A stretch of DNA of 53,452 bases from an uncultured Pelagibacteraceae bacterium (GTDB lineage Bacteria > Pseudomonadota > Alphaproteobacteria > Pelagibacterales > Pelagibacteraceae). The notes under the pieces are model-generated. The model did not search any database and was not told the origin of the DNA. It saw nothing but the letters and a program-made list of their open reading frames with translations. Made by a program: the position numbers and the translations under genes. The stretch covers positions 1 through 53,452 of the forward strand of contig CACBNI010000008.1 of the NCBI GenBank assembly GCA_902540595.1. Reading direction: 5' to 3'. Each line of letters begins with the position of its first letter. The stretch's first letter is position 1. Below are positions 1 through 9,822 of the stretch, one piece after another.

Positions 1-786
1 AAAAAAAGAAATAATATTTTTCAAAATAATATTGCTTTAAATATAAAGTTAGATGAAGTTTCTTTGGATGAAGTTAATTATGTATCAGATTTAAAAGGAA
101 ATTTATTTATTAAAGATAATAGTGTTGTAGATGCCAATTTATCTGCACTTTTTGGTGATAAAAAAAATATATCATTTTCAATCAATAGTGATGCTGAAAA
201 TAACAAAATAACTACACTATACTCCTCAAAAGCAAAACCATTAGTTGAACGATATAAATTTATTAAAGGGTTTGATGAAGGATATCTAGATTTCTATTCA
301 TCTAAAAAAGATAATATTTCTATATCTAAACTTAATATTTATGATTTTAAATTGAAAGAATTACCAGTTTTAACAAAAATTCTTACTCTTGCTTCTTTAC
401 AGGGAATTGCAGATATTTTATCAGGAGAAGGAATTAGATTTGATGAATTTGAAATGAATTTTAAAAATCAGGGAGATCTAATGACAATTGATGAGATTTA
501 TGCAATTGGTCCTGCAATTTCGATATTAATGAGTGGATATGTAGAGGATGATAAACTAATTAGTCTAAGAGGGACACTTGTGCCAGCAACCACTATTAAT
601 AAAACAATTAGTTCAATACCAGTACTTGGGAAAATTTTGGTTGGAGATAAAACAGGAGAAGGGGTTTTTGGAGTAAGTTTTAAGATTAAAGGGCCACCTA
701 AGAAGCTAGAAACTACTGTAAATCCAATTAAGACATTAACCCCAAGATTTATTACTCGTACTATAGAAAAAATTAAAAAAAATTAA
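1..786 (+). CDS. AsmA-like / DUF3971 C-terminal region protein (5' end missing)
   Basis: The frame is open from base 1, so the gene starts outside the window; the TTG at 64 is not a convincing start because coding sequence continues upstream of it. The C-terminal part reads like the AsmA-like C-terminal region of large envelope proteins: a segment with LASLQGIADILSGEGIRFDE, then RGTLVPATTIN, IPVLGKILVGDKTGEGVFG and NPIKTLTPRF, which are typical closing blocks of that family. Family members are thought to act in lipid transport or envelope homeostasis, but the exact role here is unknown. The gene ends inside the 3' end of convergent tyrS (4-base overlap), a neighbourhood common in alphaproteobacteria. 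Confidence 0.75.
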   Translation, partial: KKRNNIFQNNIALNIKLDEVSLDEVNYVSDLKGNLFIKDNSVVDANLSALFGDKKNISFSINSDAENNKITTLYSSKAKPLVERYKFIKGFDEGYLDFYSSKKDNISISKLNIYDFKLKELPVLTKILTLASLQGIADILSGEGIRFDEFEMNFKNQGDLMTIDEIYAIGPAISILMSGYVEDDKLISLRGTLVPATTINKTISSIPVLGKILVGDKTGEGVFGVSFKIKGPPKKLETTVNPIKTLTPRFITRTIEKIKKN

Positions 787-2012
787 TTTAGCTCAACTTT
801 AATGTGTCTTTTTTTTCCTATAGATAACTTGAGGTAATTTTCTTTAAAAAGATTGTGATCAATAATAAATTTTTCGTCAGATATAGTATTATCATTAATT
901 TTTATCGCATTTCCTTTTATAAGTCTTCTAATCTCACTTTTAGAATTTTCTAATTTAGACAGTAAAATAAGATCTAAAACGTTAATTTTTTTATCAACAT
1001 TTTCTAATGATATATTTACAGAAGGTAAATTTGAACCAAGTGAATTTCCAGAAAATGCCTCTTTGGCTGCTTGTTCTGAGTTCTTCGCTGCCTTTTCGCC
1101 ATGAAGCAAAGAGGTAGTTTTATTTGCAAGCAAAATTTTTAATTCATTTATGTTATTTTTTTTTAACTTTTCTATCTCGACAATATCAAGATCAGTAAAC
1201 ATTTTTATAAATTTAATCACATCTCTGTCATCAATATTTCTCCAAAATTGCCAGTAATCATAAGCTGATAAAAATTTTTCATCTAACCAAATTGCACCGT
1301 TTTCTGTCTTACCCATTTTTGCACCTGTAGCCAAAGTAATTAGTGGAGTAGTTAAACCAAAAGTTTGATTATTAGAGTATCTTTTAATAAGCTCAACTCC
1401 GTTCACAATATTCCCCCATTGATCAGAACCACCAATTTGTAAAACACAATTTTCTGTTTTATTTAATTCTAAAAAATCATATGCTTGCAAAATCATATAA
1501 TTAAATTCCATATAACTAAGTGATTGTTCTCTATCCAGTCTCAATTTGACACTATCAAATGTCAACATCCTATTGATAGTAAAGTGTTTTCCAATATCTC
1601 TTAGGAAAGATATATAATTCAAATTTTTTAACCAAGAATAATTATTTACAAATATTGGTTTTGTGCTTGGGTCATCATTGTCTAAAAATTTTTTAAGAAT
1701 ATTTTTAATATTTAGAATATTTTTTTCAATTTCTTCTTCACTTAAAATTTTTCTAGTTTTATCTTTTCCAGATGGGTCACCAATTCTTGTAGTTCCACCA
1801 CCAAGTAAAACTATAGGACGATGTCCATTTTTTTGAAGTAATCTCAAACACATTATTTGCAGTAAGCTACCAACATGTAAACTCTCTGCGGTACAGTCAA
1901 AACCAATATAAGCTTTGATTTTTTCTTTATCTAGTAAATTTGATAATTCATCCTCACTAGTACATTGGTAGAAATATCCACGATCTTTAAAATCTTTTAA
2001 AAATTTATTCAT
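783..2012 (-). CDS. tyrS: Tyrosyl-tRNA synthetase
   Basis: Charges tRNA-Tyr with tyrosine in the cytoplasm. The 409-residue length fits bacterial TyrRS. Class I signatures are visible: the HIGH-like HVGS at residues 46-49, the tyrosine-binding block GGSDQWGN at 194-201 and the KMSKS-like KMGKT at 232-236. A C-terminal S4-type RNA-binding domain follows (EIRRLIKGNAIKIN). It is divergent from anmK with a 45-base gap and overlaps the upstream AsmA-like gene by 4 bases tail to tail. The tyrS-anmK pairing is common in alphaproteobacteria. Confidence 0.97.
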   Translation of the reverse strand: MNKFLKDFKDRGYFYQCTSEDELSNLLDKEKIKAYIGFDCTAESLHVGSLLQIMCLRLLQKNGHRPIVLLGGGTTRIGDPSGKDKTRKILSEEEIEKNILNIKNILKKFLDNDDPSTKPIFVNNYSWLKNLNYISFLRDIGKHFTINRMLTFDSVKLRLDREQSLSYMEFNYMILQAYDFLELNKTENCVLQIGGSDQWGNIVNGVELIKRYSNNQTFGLTTPLITLATGAKMGKTENGAIWLDEKFLSAYDYWQFWRNIDDRDVIKFIKMFTDLDIVEIEKLKKNNINELKILLANKTTSLLHGEKAAKNSEQAAKEAFSGNSLGSNLPSVNISLENVDKKINVLDLILLSKLENSKSEIRRLIKGNAIKINDNTISDEKFIIDHNLFKENYLKLSIGKKRHIKVELN

Positions 2013-2057
2013 AAGTCTATAGTTACAATATACAAATTTTTAATAAAAAGAATATCA

Positions 2058-3200
2058 ATGAAAAAAAAATTATATACATCTATAGGATTAATGAGTGGAA
2101 CCTCAATGGATGGAGTGGATATATCAATAATCCAATCTGATGGGCAATATCAATTTTACAACATTTTAGATAAGTATTTTGAGTATGATGTCGAACTACA
2201 AGCAGAGTTAATTAGATTAAGAAATTTAGTTTTAGTAGAGAATGATTTATTTAAATATTCTAAAGAATTGGGAAATCTAGAAAGAAAAATCACAATTTTT
2301 CATGCAGAAAAAATAAACCAAATATTGTTAAAATATAAGCATGAAATTGATCTAATTGGTTTTCATGGCCAAACAATATTTCACGAGCCACAAAAAAAAA
2401 TAACAAAACAGCTTGGAGACGGAAAGCTGCTATCTCAACTATTAAAAAAAAAGGTAATTTATGACTTTAGACAAAAAGATATTGAAAATGAAGGACAAGG
2501 AGCCCCTTTAACACCAATATTTCACTATCTCATATCTAATATTGTGAATGAAAAATTTAAAATAGGTTTTCCGATAGGATTTATAAATATTGGAGGAATA
2601 ACAAATCTTACTAAGATTATAAGTATTGCCAGTAATTTTGAAGACAATATTACCGCTCATGATATTGGGCCTGGGAATTGTTTGATAGATGACTGGGTTA
2701 GAAAAAATTCTAATAAAAAATTTGATGAAAATGGAAATATATCAAAAGCAGGAAAAATTGATCAATTAATTACTAATCAAATCATTGAGAATTTTAACAT
2801 AGATACATATTCAAAATCTTTAGATATTAAAGATTTTGACAACTCATTTGCTAGAGGTCTCACTTTTGAAAATGGCTGCGCAACAATAACTAACTTTACA
2901 GGCTATCTAATAGCTAAAGGAATAGAAAATATAGGCACTGATAGTAAAATTAAATACTTAATTTCAGGGGGAGGAAGAAAAAATATTGCCTTAATGGATT
3001 GTATTAATGAAAATCTTAACAATAAATACAATTTTATTTTAGATAATATAGATAACTATGGTTTCAATGGTGATTATATTGAATCTCAGGCATTTGGATA
3101 TTTAGCTATTAGATCTTTTTTGGATTTACCTATTTCATTTCCAAAAACTACAGGATGTGCAAAGCCTACTGTTGGCGGCAAACTAGTAGAAAATTTTTAA
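2058..3200 (+). CDS. anmK: Anhydro-N-acetylmuramic acid kinase
   Basis: Phosphorylates and hydrolyses 1,6-anhydro-MurNAc to MurNAc-6-phosphate during recycling of cell-wall sugars. The 380-residue product has the family's N-terminal GLMSGTSMDGVD block, the GFHGQTIFHEP motif, the QGAPLTPIFH segment and the HDIGPGNCLIDDW block near the middle, plus a C-terminal GGGRKN loop. Length is close to the usual ~370 residues. It is divergently paired with tyrS and its stop overlaps the convergent alpha/beta hydrolase gene by 4 bases. No MurQ etherase is present in the window, so the downstream recycling step must be encoded elsewhere or be missing. Confidence 0.95.
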   Translation: MKKKLYTSIGLMSGTSMDGVDISIIQSDGQYQFYNILDKYFEYDVELQAELIRLRNLVLVENDLFKYSKELGNLERKITIFHAEKINQILLKYKHEIDLIGFHGQTIFHEPQKKITKQLGDGKLLSQLLKKKVIYDFRQKDIENEGQGAPLTPIFHYLISNIVNEKFKIGFPIGFINIGGITNLTKIISIASNFEDNITAHDIGPGNCLIDDWVRKNSNKKFDENGNISKAGKIDQLITNQIIENFNIDTYSKSLDIKDFDNSFARGLTFENGCATITNFTGYLIAKGIENIGTDSKIKYLISGGGRKNIALMDCINENLNNKYNFILDNIDNYGFNGDYIESQAFGYLAIRSFLDLPISFPKTTGCAKPTVGGKLVENF

Positions 3201-3853
3201 TAAAGAGCTGTCTCTTTTTTAATATATTTATCAAGACTTTTAATTAATACATTATCTGTTTTAGAAAAAAAATGATTGGCATCTGATATTGCATTAAATT
3301 CAACTTTAATTCCTTTTTGTGCACTTAGTCTTTTATCTAGTTCTGTAATATACTCTAATGGAACCAATTCATCCTTTTTTCCATAAATTACCATTCCAGA
3401 TGTAGGACATGGTGATAAAAAAGAAAAATCATAAACATTAGGTTGAGGTGAAATTGCTATAAATCTATTTATTTCAGGTCTTCTCATTAATAGTTGCATA
3501 GCTATCAATGATCCAAAAGAAAAACCAGATACCCAACACTGAGAATTATCAAAATTTTCTCTTTCTAACCAGTCCAACGCAGCAGCTGCATCAGCTAGTT
3601 CCCCTTGGCCATTATCAAATTCCCCATCACTTTTTCCAACACCTCTAAAGTTAACTCTACAAACAGAAAAATCATTTTCCATAAATGTGTGGAATGTATC
3701 TACTACAACCTTATTATTCATGGTTCCCCCGTATTGAGGATGAGGTTGCAATACTAACGCTACAGGAGATGTGTTTTTTTTACTTTTAAAATATTTAGCT
3801 TCAAGACGTCCAGCTGGACCTGGAATAAATATTTCTAAAATTTTGTTATCCAT
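3197..3853 (-). CDS. Alpha/beta hydrolase (dienelactone hydrolase-like, YcjY-type)
   Basis: A 218-residue cytoplasmic alpha/beta-fold hydrolase. The nucleophile elbow GFSFG places the serine at 112; D161 (GKKDELVP) and H194 (DANHFF) complete a plausible catalytic triad. Early motifs LQPHPQYGGTMNNK and VNFRGVGKSDGEFD are characteristic of a small alphaproteobacterial subfamily often found next to suf genes. The substrate is unknown; an esterase or thioesterase role is possible. It is divergent from the IscR-type regulator across a 137-base gap, so it could share the same regulatory region, but that is inference. Confidence 0.85.
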   Translation of the reverse strand: MDNKILEIFIPGPAGRLEAKYFKSKKNTSPVALVLQPHPQYGGTMNNKVVVDTFHTFMENDFSVCRVNFRGVGKSDGEFDNGQGELADAAAALDWLERENFDNSQCWVSGFSFGSLIAMQLLMRRPEINRFIAISPQPNVYDFSFLSPCPTSGMVIYGKKDELVPLEYITELDKRLSAQKGIKVEFNAISDANHFFSKTDNVLIKSLDKYIKKETALY

Positions 3854-3937
3854 AAGCGCAATTGATTATTATTCTCAAAAAAAAGTTACGTTTATCATAA
3901 CTGAGCGACAATATGTTAGTTTTTTTTTGTAGTCTAA

Positions 3938-3958
3938 ACTTGACCATTTTAGTCAGGT
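3938..3958. promoter_or_regulatory. Candidate IscR-type operator dyad upstream of the suf operon
   Basis: An imperfect 21-base palindrome with the core TGAC-N7-GTCA at 3941-3955. It overlaps the predicted -35 element of the regulator/suf promoter, the position expected of a repressor site. Rrf2/IscR regulators in alphaproteobacteria are known to bind dyads of this general shape. Assignment as the IscR site is inference from the dyad and from its position immediately before the regulator gene. Confidence 0.5.
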
Positions 3959-3967
3959 ATGTATAAA
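3940..3967 (+). promoter_or_regulatory. Predicted sigma-70 promoter of the iscR-suf operon
   Basis: A -35 hexamer TTGACC (3940-3945) and a -10 hexamer TATAAA (3962-3967) are separated by 16 bases. Transcription would begin near 3974, giving a leader of under 20 bases, with AAAGGG (3981-3986) as ribosome binding site before the ATG at 3991. Confidence 0.5.
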
Positions 3968-3990
3968 AAGGCCATTATTTAAAGGGTAAA

Positions 3991-4416
3991 ATGAAACTAA
4001 CATCAAAAGGTAGATACGCTGTTATGGCACTTGTAGATCTTGCAAGGTTTGACACTATTAATCCAGTGTCTTTGCGTGATATTTCATTACGACAAGGAAT
4101 TTCCTTAGATTATTTAGAACAAATTTTTTCAAAGCTTAAAAAAAATCAAATTGTAAAAAGTACCAGAGGTACTCAAGGTGGATATGTTTTATCAAAAAAA
4201 CCTAATGAAATAAAACTTACTAATATTTTTAATGCTGTTGACGAAAAAGTTAAAACTGTTCAGTGCAAAAAAGAGTCAAAAAAGGGGTGCAATGGAAAAG
4301 CAACTAAATGTGTAACTCATAACCTTTGGGATGAATTAGAAACTCATATTAATAGTTTTTTTGAAAAAAAAAGTTTAGAGGATTTATTAAAAAATAATTC
4401 AGAACGGATTAATTAA
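3991..4416 (+). CDS. iscR: Rrf2-family Fe-S cluster regulator (IscR-like)
   Basis: A 141-residue winged-helix regulator. The N-terminus [18 protein letters not shown] is typical of Rrf2 proteins, and [11 protein letters not shown] is the wing. The cluster ligands are visible: C92, C100, C107 and H110 in the context [11 protein letters not shown], matching the three cysteines and one histidine that ligate the 2Fe-2S cluster of IscR, with slightly wider spacing between the first two cysteines. It lies 1 base before sufB, so it probably heads the suf operon and represses it when clusters are abundant. It is the only transcription factor recognised in the window. Confidence 0.92.
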   Translation: MKLTSKGRYAVMALVDLARFDTINPVSLRDISLRQGISLDYLEQIFSKLKKNQIVKSTRGTQGGYVLSKKPNEIKLTNIFNAVDEKVKTVQCKKESKKGCNGKATKCVTHNLWDELETHINSFFEKKSLEDLLKNNSERIN

Positions 4417-4417
4417 T

Positions 4418-5860
4418 ATGGAAAATAGACAAAAGGAAATAGACAAATTAAAAGATTATAAATATGGTTTTTCTACTGATATAGAAAATACGAGAGCACC
4501 AAAAGGTTTAAATGAGGAGGTAATTAAATTTATTTCTAACATTAAAAAAGAACCACAATGGATGCTTGAATTTAGATTAAAAGCTTATGAAAGATTTAAG
4601 CAACTAAAAGAACCAAATTGGCAAAAACCAAAATATCCAAATATAGATTATCAAGATTTATATTATTATTCTGCACCTAAAAGTATGGATGATAAACCTA
4701 AAAGTTTAGATGAATTAGATCCTAAACTTTTAGAAACTTATAAAAAGTTAGGTATCCCTCTTCAAGAACAAGCAAGATTAAATGGTATTGCAGTTGATGC
4801 AGTTTTTGACTCAGTTTCAGTTGCAACAACTTTTAGAGAAGAATTAATAAAACAAGGTATCATTTTTTGTCCAATTTCAGAGGCAATTCAAAATCATCCA
4901 GAACTAGTTAAAAAATATTTAGGTTCAGTGATTCCGTTAACTGATCATTTTTTTGCAACTTTAAACTCAGCAGTTTTTACTGATGGTTCATTTGTATACA
5001 TTCCAGAGGGTGTTAGATGCCCAATGGAACTTTCAACTTATTTTAGAATAAATGCATCTAATACAGGTCAATTTGAAAGAACTTTAATTATTGCTGATAA
5101 AGGAAGTTATGTTAGCTACTTAGAAGGTTGTACAGCTCCTATGAGAGATGAAAATCAACTGCATGCTGCTAATGTCGAATTAGTTGCTCTTGATGATGCT
5201 GAAATAAAATATTCAACAGTTCAAAATTGGTATCCTGGAGACAAAGACGGTAAAGGTGGAATATATAATTTTGTTACCAAAAGGGGTTTATGCAAAGGAA
5301 AGAATTCTAAAATTTCTTGGACACAAGTCGAAACTGGATCTGCAATCACTTGGAAGTATCCTAGTTGCATCTTGAAAGGTGATAATTCTGTTGGGGAATT
5401 TTATTCAATTGCCATTACAAATAATCATCAAAAAGCTGATACTGGAACTAAAATGATCCATTTAGGGAAAAATACAAAAAGTAAAATAATATCAAAGGGA
5501 ATTAGCGCTGGCTTTTCAGATATGACATATAGAGGATTGGTTGATATTTCCTCAAAAGCATCGAATTCAAATAATTACACTCAGTGCGACTCTTTACTGA
5601 TGGGTAACAAATGTGGTGCTCATACAGTTCCTTACATCAAAAATAAAAATTCAGAATCAAATATAGCTCATGAAGCAACAACTTCTAAAATAAGTGAGGA
5701 ACAATTACATTATTGCCAACAAAGAGGGCTTAGTGCCGAGGAGGCAGTTGGATTAATTGTAAATGGATTTTGTAAGGAAGTATTACAGCAACTACCGATG
5801 GAATTTGCTGTTGAAGCACAAAAGTTAGTAGGGATCAGTTTAGAGGGAAGTGTTGGATAA
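4418..5860 (+). CDS. sufB: Fe-S cluster assembly scaffold SufB
   Basis: Scaffold subunit of the SufBC2D complex, where Fe-S clusters are built in the cytoplasm. At 480 residues the length fits the family. Motifs include [39 protein letters not shown] and the C-terminal [13 protein letters not shown] and HEATTSKI; C399 and E419 correspond to conserved residues needed for assembly. It starts 1 base after iscR and its stop overlaps the sufC start (TAATG), so translation is likely coupled. There is no iscS-like gene between the regulator and sufB, unlike many alphaproteobacteria. Confidence 0.98.
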   Translation: MENRQKEIDKLKDYKYGFSTDIENTRAPKGLNEEVIKFISNIKKEPQWMLEFRLKAYERFKQLKEPNWQKPKYPNIDYQDLYYYSAPKSMDDKPKSLDELDPKLLETYKKLGIPLQEQARLNGIAVDAVFDSVSVATTFREELIKQGIIFCPISEAIQNHPELVKKYLGSVIPLTDHFFATLNSAVFTDGSFVYIPEGVRCPMELSTYFRINASNTGQFERTLIIADKGSYVSYLEGCTAPMRDENQLHAANVELVALDDAEIKYSTVQNWYPGDKDGKGGIYNFVTKRGLCKGKNSKISWTQVETGSAITWKYPSCILKGDNSVGEFYSIAITNNHQKADTGTKMIHLGKNTKSKIISKGISAGFSDMTYRGLVDISSKASNSNNYTQCDSLLMGNKCGAHTVPYIKNKNSESNIAHEATTSKISEEQLHYCQQRGLSAEEAVGLIVNGFCKEVLQQLPMEFAVEAQKLVGISLEGSVG

Positions 5861-6594
5861 TGTTAAAAATAAATAAATTAAATGCAAAAATAGATAACAA
5901 GGAAATTTTAAAAGGATTTTCACTAAATGTTAATCCTGGTGAAGTTCATGCCATAATGGGTCCAAACGGATCAGGTAAAAGTACTTTATCAAATATCTTA
6001 TCAGGAAAGAAAGGATATGAAGTTTCTGGTGAAGTTCTTTTTGAAGAAAAAGATTTATTTGAGCTTGAAACAGAGGAAAGAGCTCATAAAGGTATTTTTT
6101 TAGCTTTTCAATATCCATTAGAAATTCCTGGAGTAAATACAAATATATTTTTAAAAACTTCTCTAAACGCAGTTAGAAAAGCAAGAGGAGAAAAAGAACT
6201 TGATGCAATAGAGTTTTTAAAACTTGTAAAAGAAAAATCAAAAGAACTTAAATTTGACGAGGAGAAGTTAAATAGACAATTAAATGTTGGTTTTTCTGGA
6301 GGAGAAAAAAAGAAAAATGAAATTTTACAAATGTCAATGTTATCTCCAAAACTTTCAATTCTTGATGAAACAGACTCGGGGCTAGACATAGATGCTCTAA
6401 GAATTGTTGCAGATGGAGTAAATACTTTAAGAAATGAAAAAAACTCATTTTTAATAATCACCCATTATCAAAGGTTGCTAGATTATATAAAGCCTGACTT
6501 TGTCCATGTTTTAATGAATGGTAAGATTGTTAAATCTGGAGGTCCAGATTTAGCTCTTGAATTAGAAAAAAAAGGATATGAAAATTTTAATTAG
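5860..6594 (+). CDS. sufC: Fe-S cluster assembly ATPase SufC
   Basis: ABC-type ATPase of the SufBC2D complex. The 244-residue protein shows Walker A GPNGSGKST at 34-42, a Q-loop in LAFQYPLEIPGV, the signature FSGGEKKK and a Walker B region LDETDSGLDIDAL that is diagnostic for SufC over transport ATPases. The start overlaps the sufB stop by one base, and sufD begins immediately after the stop. No membrane partner is nearby, consistent with a soluble assembly role. Confidence 0.98.
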   Translation: MLKINKLNAKIDNKEILKGFSLNVNPGEVHAIMGPNGSGKSTLSNILSGKKGYEVSGEVLFEEKDLFELETEERAHKGIFLAFQYPLEIPGVNTNIFLKTSLNAVRKARGEKELDAIEFLKLVKEKSKELKFDEEKLNRQLNVGFSGGEKKKNEILQMSMLSPKLSILDETDSGLDIDALRIVADGVNTLRNEKNSFLIITHYQRLLDYIKPDFVHVLMNGKIVKSGGPDLALELEKKGYENFN

Positions 6595-7842
6595 ATGAAA
6601 GAACAATTACAAAAAGATTTTGAAAATACTATTAGAAATTTAAGTTTGTCTCAAAAAGATATTGAAATAAAAAAATTTTCTTTAGATAATTTTATAAACA
6701 AAGGTTTTCCAAATAGAAGAGAAGAAGATTGGAAATTCTCAGATCTTAACCAGATAATTAATAAGAATATTGGGGAATTAAGTTTTTATAATGATTATAC
6801 ATCTACCAACAAAGTTGATACTTCTGTATTTGTAGATGGATTAGTACATAATAAAATAGTCTTTATAAATGGCAGAATTGAAAAAATTGATTTTGATTAT
6901 GAGAAAAAAGATCAAATAGAAATAATTGATCAGTCAGAAATTATTAATAAATTTGAAAACAATAACTCTTTATCTGATCTAAATAGTGCTTTTAACAATA
7001 AATCCTTTAAAATAGTCGTTAAAAAGGGTTATCAGCTATCAAAACCACTTATTATTTACCATACAACAAACTCTAAAATTTGGTCCAAAAACATTAATTT
7101 AAGATTAGATTTTGAGCTGCAAGAAGATAGCTCCTTAAGATTGATTGACTTATTCAATGATACATCTGAAAAAAATTTTTTAAATATTTTTTATAATTTT
7201 GATTTAAAAGAAAATGCAATTCTTAAAAATTATAAAATAGATAAAATAGAAAATAAAAATATTAAATATTCTTTTAATAATATTGAACAAAATAAAAATA
7301 CAATTTCGGAGACATTTATTTTATCTTCAGGATCAAATTTCTTTAAAAGTGAAGTTAATTGTAATTTAAAAGGAGAACACTCATCAGCTTTTGTGAATGG
7401 CATTTTCTCTCTTGATAAAAATAAACATCACGAAATAAGAACAACTGTAAATCATTTAACAGAGAATACAAAAAGCTATCAACTAATTAAGAGTGTTTTA
7501 GAAGACAGTTCTAAAGCAGCATATCAAGGAAAAATATTTGTAAATTCTGATGCACAAAAAACAGATGGATACCAGCTTAGTAAAGCAATATTATTAAATA
7601 AAGATTCTGAATTTAATGCTAAACCTGAATTAGAAATTTATGCAGATGATGTTAAATGTTCGCATGGTTCAGCCTCAGGAAGTCTAAATGAAGACTCTAT
7701 ATTTTACTTAATGTCTAGGGGTTTAAATTATAATCAAGCAAGAGAACTTTTAATAAATGGTTTTTTACTTGATGTGGTAGAAAAAATTACAGACTCAGAA
7801 ATTAAAAATTTAATTAAAAACATGATTGGAATCAAGGAATGA
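6595..7842 (+). CDS. sufD: Fe-S cluster assembly protein SufD
   Basis: SufD subunit of the SufBC2D complex, paralogous to SufB. The 415-residue product has a poorly conserved, lysine-rich N-terminal half and a well-conserved C-terminal beta-helix part with KTDGYQLSKAILL and the DDVKCSHGSA block, in which H357 corresponds to the conserved histidine of SufD. The ATG abuts the sufC stop with no spacer, and the 3' end overlaps sufS by 4 bases (ATGA), which suggests coupled translation through the operon. Confidence 0.96.
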   Translation: MKEQLQKDFENTIRNLSLSQKDIEIKKFSLDNFINKGFPNRREEDWKFSDLNQIINKNIGELSFYNDYTSTNKVDTSVFVDGLVHNKIVFINGRIEKIDFDYEKKDQIEIIDQSEIINKFENNNSLSDLNSAFNNKSFKIVVKKGYQLSKPLIIYHTTNSKIWSKNINLRLDFELQEDSSLRLIDLFNDTSEKNFLNIFYNFDLKENAILKNYKIDKIENKNIKYSFNNIEQNKNTISETFILSSGSNFFKSEVNCNLKGEHSSAFVNGIFSLDKNKHHEIRTTVNHLTENTKSYQLIKSVLEDSSKAAYQGKIFVNSDAQKTDGYQLSKAILLNKDSEFNAKPELEIYADDVKCSHGSASGSLNEDSIFYLMSRGLNYNQARELLINGFLLDVVEKITDSEIKNLIKNMIGIKE

Positions 7843-9059
7843 AAATAGAAAATATAAAAAATGAATTTCCTATATTTGATGAAAAAATTCAAAATAATGA
7901 TCTTGTTTATCTTGACAGCGCCAACTCTTCACAAAAACCAAAAGTTGTTGCAGATAAAATTAATGAATTTTATACCAAACAGTTTTCGAATGTAGGAAGA
8001 AGTGTTCATTATCTTGCAGTTGCAGCTACAAATTTGTATGAGAATACAAGATCCTCTGTTCAAAAATATATTAACGCTAAAGACAAAAATGAAATAGTTT
8101 TTACAAAAGGTGCAACTGAAGCATTAAATTTAGTTGCAAATACCTTAGGACAAAATTATTTAAACGAAGGGGATGAAATTTTAATCACTGAACTTGAGCA
8201 TCATTCAAATTATGTTCCATGGCATTTTTTAAGAAAATCGAAAAATATCAAAATTAATTTTGCAGAAATGAATGAAGATGGTGACGTTTCTTTAGAGGAA
8301 ATTGAAAAAAAAATAACACCTAAAACTAAAGTTATAGCAATTACACATTTGTCAAATGTTACAGGCGCAATATTGCCTGTTAAAGAAATAACCGATCTAG
8401 CACATTCAAAAGGAATAATTGTTGTGATTGATGGTTGCCAAGGCGCCCCACATCTTAAACTTGATATGCAAGATCTCGATTGTGATTTTTATGCAATATC
8501 ATGTCACAAAATGTACGGACCAACAGGACTTGGTGTTTTATACGGTAAAAAAAAATGGTTAGAGGAGTTGCCTCCCTACCAAGGGGGTGGGGGAATGATC
8601 AGAGAAGTTAAAAAAGATAGTATTTCTTATGGTGAATTACCAAATAAATATGAAGCAGGAACAATGGCAACTGCTCAAGTCATTGCCTTTGACGAGTCAA
8701 TTAAGTTTATGGAAAGCATTGGGATAGAAAATATTATGCAACACGAAGCTGATTTAGTTGAATATGGTCAAGAATTACTGCAAAAAAATAATTCCGTTAA
8801 ATTGATTGGCAGCCCTAAAAATAAAGGAGGTGTTTTATCATTTACATTAGAAGGTGTTCATCCACATGATATCGCAACTATACTTGATGAGGATGGAGTT
8901 GCAATAAGAGCAGGACATCATTGCTGTCAAATTTTACATGATAAATTAAATATACCTGCTAGTGCAAGAGCTTCTGTTGGAATTTATAATACTAAAGACG
9001 ATCTAGATAAATTAAATGATTCAATAAATAACTGTAAAAAAATATTTAACTTAAAATGA
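7839..9059 (+). CDS. sufS: Cysteine desulfurase SufS
   Basis: PLP-dependent group II desulfurase that takes sulfur from cysteine for Fe-S assembly. The 406-residue length fits. K224 in SCHKMYGPTG is the PLP lysine, VIDGCQGAPH carries the cofactor-contacting aspartate, and C362 in RAGHHCCQ is the persulfide-forming cysteine. The adjacent C363 replaces the alanine common in this motif. It overlaps sufD and sufU by 4 bases each. The sulfur acceptor is likely SufU, encoded next, since no sufE is seen. Confidence 0.97.
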   Translation: MKIENIKNEFPIFDEKIQNNDLVYLDSANSSQKPKVVADKINEFYTKQFSNVGRSVHYLAVAATNLYENTRSSVQKYINAKDKNEIVFTKGATEALNLVANTLGQNYLNEGDEILITELEHHSNYVPWHFLRKSKNIKINFAEMNEDGDVSLEEIEKKITPKTKVIAITHLSNVTGAILPVKEITDLAHSKGIIVVIDGCQGAPHLKLDMQDLDCDFYAISCHKMYGPTGLGVLYGKKKWLEELPPYQGGGGMIREVKKDSISYGELPNKYEAGTMATAQVIAFDESIKFMESIGIENIMQHEADLVEYGQELLQKNNSVKLIGSPKNKGGVLSFTLEGVHPHDIATILDEDGVAIRAGHHCCQILHDKLNIPASARASVGIYNTKDDLDKLNDSINNCKKIFNLK

Positions 9060-9520
9060 ATTTAAAAGAATTATACCAAGAAATTATTTTAGAGCATGGA
9101 AAAAATCCAAGAAATCTTGGAAAGACAGATGACTTTAATAAAGATGCAAAAGGTAACAATCCTTTATGTGGTGATAATGTTCATGTTTATTTAAAATTAA
9201 ATGGTCAAAGAATAGTTGAAGATATTTCATTTGAAGGAAGTGGTTGTGCTATTTCAATGGCGTCAGCCTCAATCATGACAGATCTAATTAAAGGTAAAAA
9301 TGAAAATGAAGCTAAAGAAATCGTCGAAGATTTTTTAGGAATGATTAAAGAAAATCCAGAATTAAAATCAGAATATTTACAGGAAGATGAAAAAACTAAA
9401 TTAATGTGTTTGTCAGGTGTTAAACAATATCCAATGAGAGTAAAGTGTGCTACACTTTCATGGCATACTTTGGTTTCAGCATTTGATGATAAAAAAGAAG
9501 AAGTAAAAACAGAGAACTAA
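9056..9520 (+). CDS. sufU: SufU-type sulfur transfer protein (IscU/NifU N-terminal family)
   Basis: A 154-residue IscU-fold protein. Zinc or cluster ligands C38 and D40 (NPLCGDNV), C64 (GSGCAISMASAS) and C131 (VKCATLSWHTL) are in place, and the stretch from about 80 to 118 holds the extra segment that separates SufU from IscU. SufU proteins accept sulfur from SufS using a zinc-bound cysteine; a scaffold role is an alternative. It overlaps the sufS stop by 4 bases. Confidence 0.92.
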   Translation: MNLKELYQEIILEHGKNPRNLGKTDDFNKDAKGNNPLCGDNVHVYLKLNGQRIVEDISFEGSGCAISMASASIMTDLIKGKNENEAKEIVEDFLGMIKENPELKSEYLQEDEKTKLMCLSGVKQYPMRVKCATLSWHTLVSAFDDKKEEVKTEN

Positions 9521-9522
9521 TT

Positions 9523-9822
9523 ATGTCAAAAAAAGAACTAATCATAGAGGAAATAAGAAAAATTTATGACCCTGAGTTACCAGTGAATATTTATGAATTA
9601 GGATTAATTTATGATATAAAAGTTGAAAATGAAAAATCTGCTAAAATTAAAATGACTTTAACAACCCCAAATTGCCCAGTAGCTGAGAGCTTACCTAAAG
9701 AAGTTAAAGAGGGAGCGATGCAGGTTGAAGGTATTGAAGATGTGGATTTAGAATTAGTATGGGACCCACCATGGACCAAAGACATGATGTCTGAGGCAGC
9801 TAAATTGGAATTGAACTTATAA
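9523..9822 (+). CDS. sufT: SufT / MIP18-family Fe-S assembly factor (DUF59)
   Basis: A 99-residue single-domain DUF59 protein with the family block YDPELPVNIYELGLIYDI near the N-terminus and TTPNCPVAESLP around the conserved cysteine, ending in VWDPPWTKDMMSEAA. SufT-type proteins help maturation of Fe-S proteins, especially under high demand. It lies 2 bases after sufU and its stop overlaps the start of the A-type carrier gene by one base. Confidence 0.93.
   Translation: MSKKELIIEEIRKIYDPELPVNIYELGLIYDIKVENEKSAKIKMTLTTPNCPVAESLPKEVKEGAMQVEGIEDVDLELVWDPPWTKDMMSEAAKLELNL

Noticed and set aside
5930..6461. Antisense open frames over sufC
   Set aside because: They are explained by the reverse complement of a strongly conserved ATPase gene and have no recognisable domain or ribosome site.
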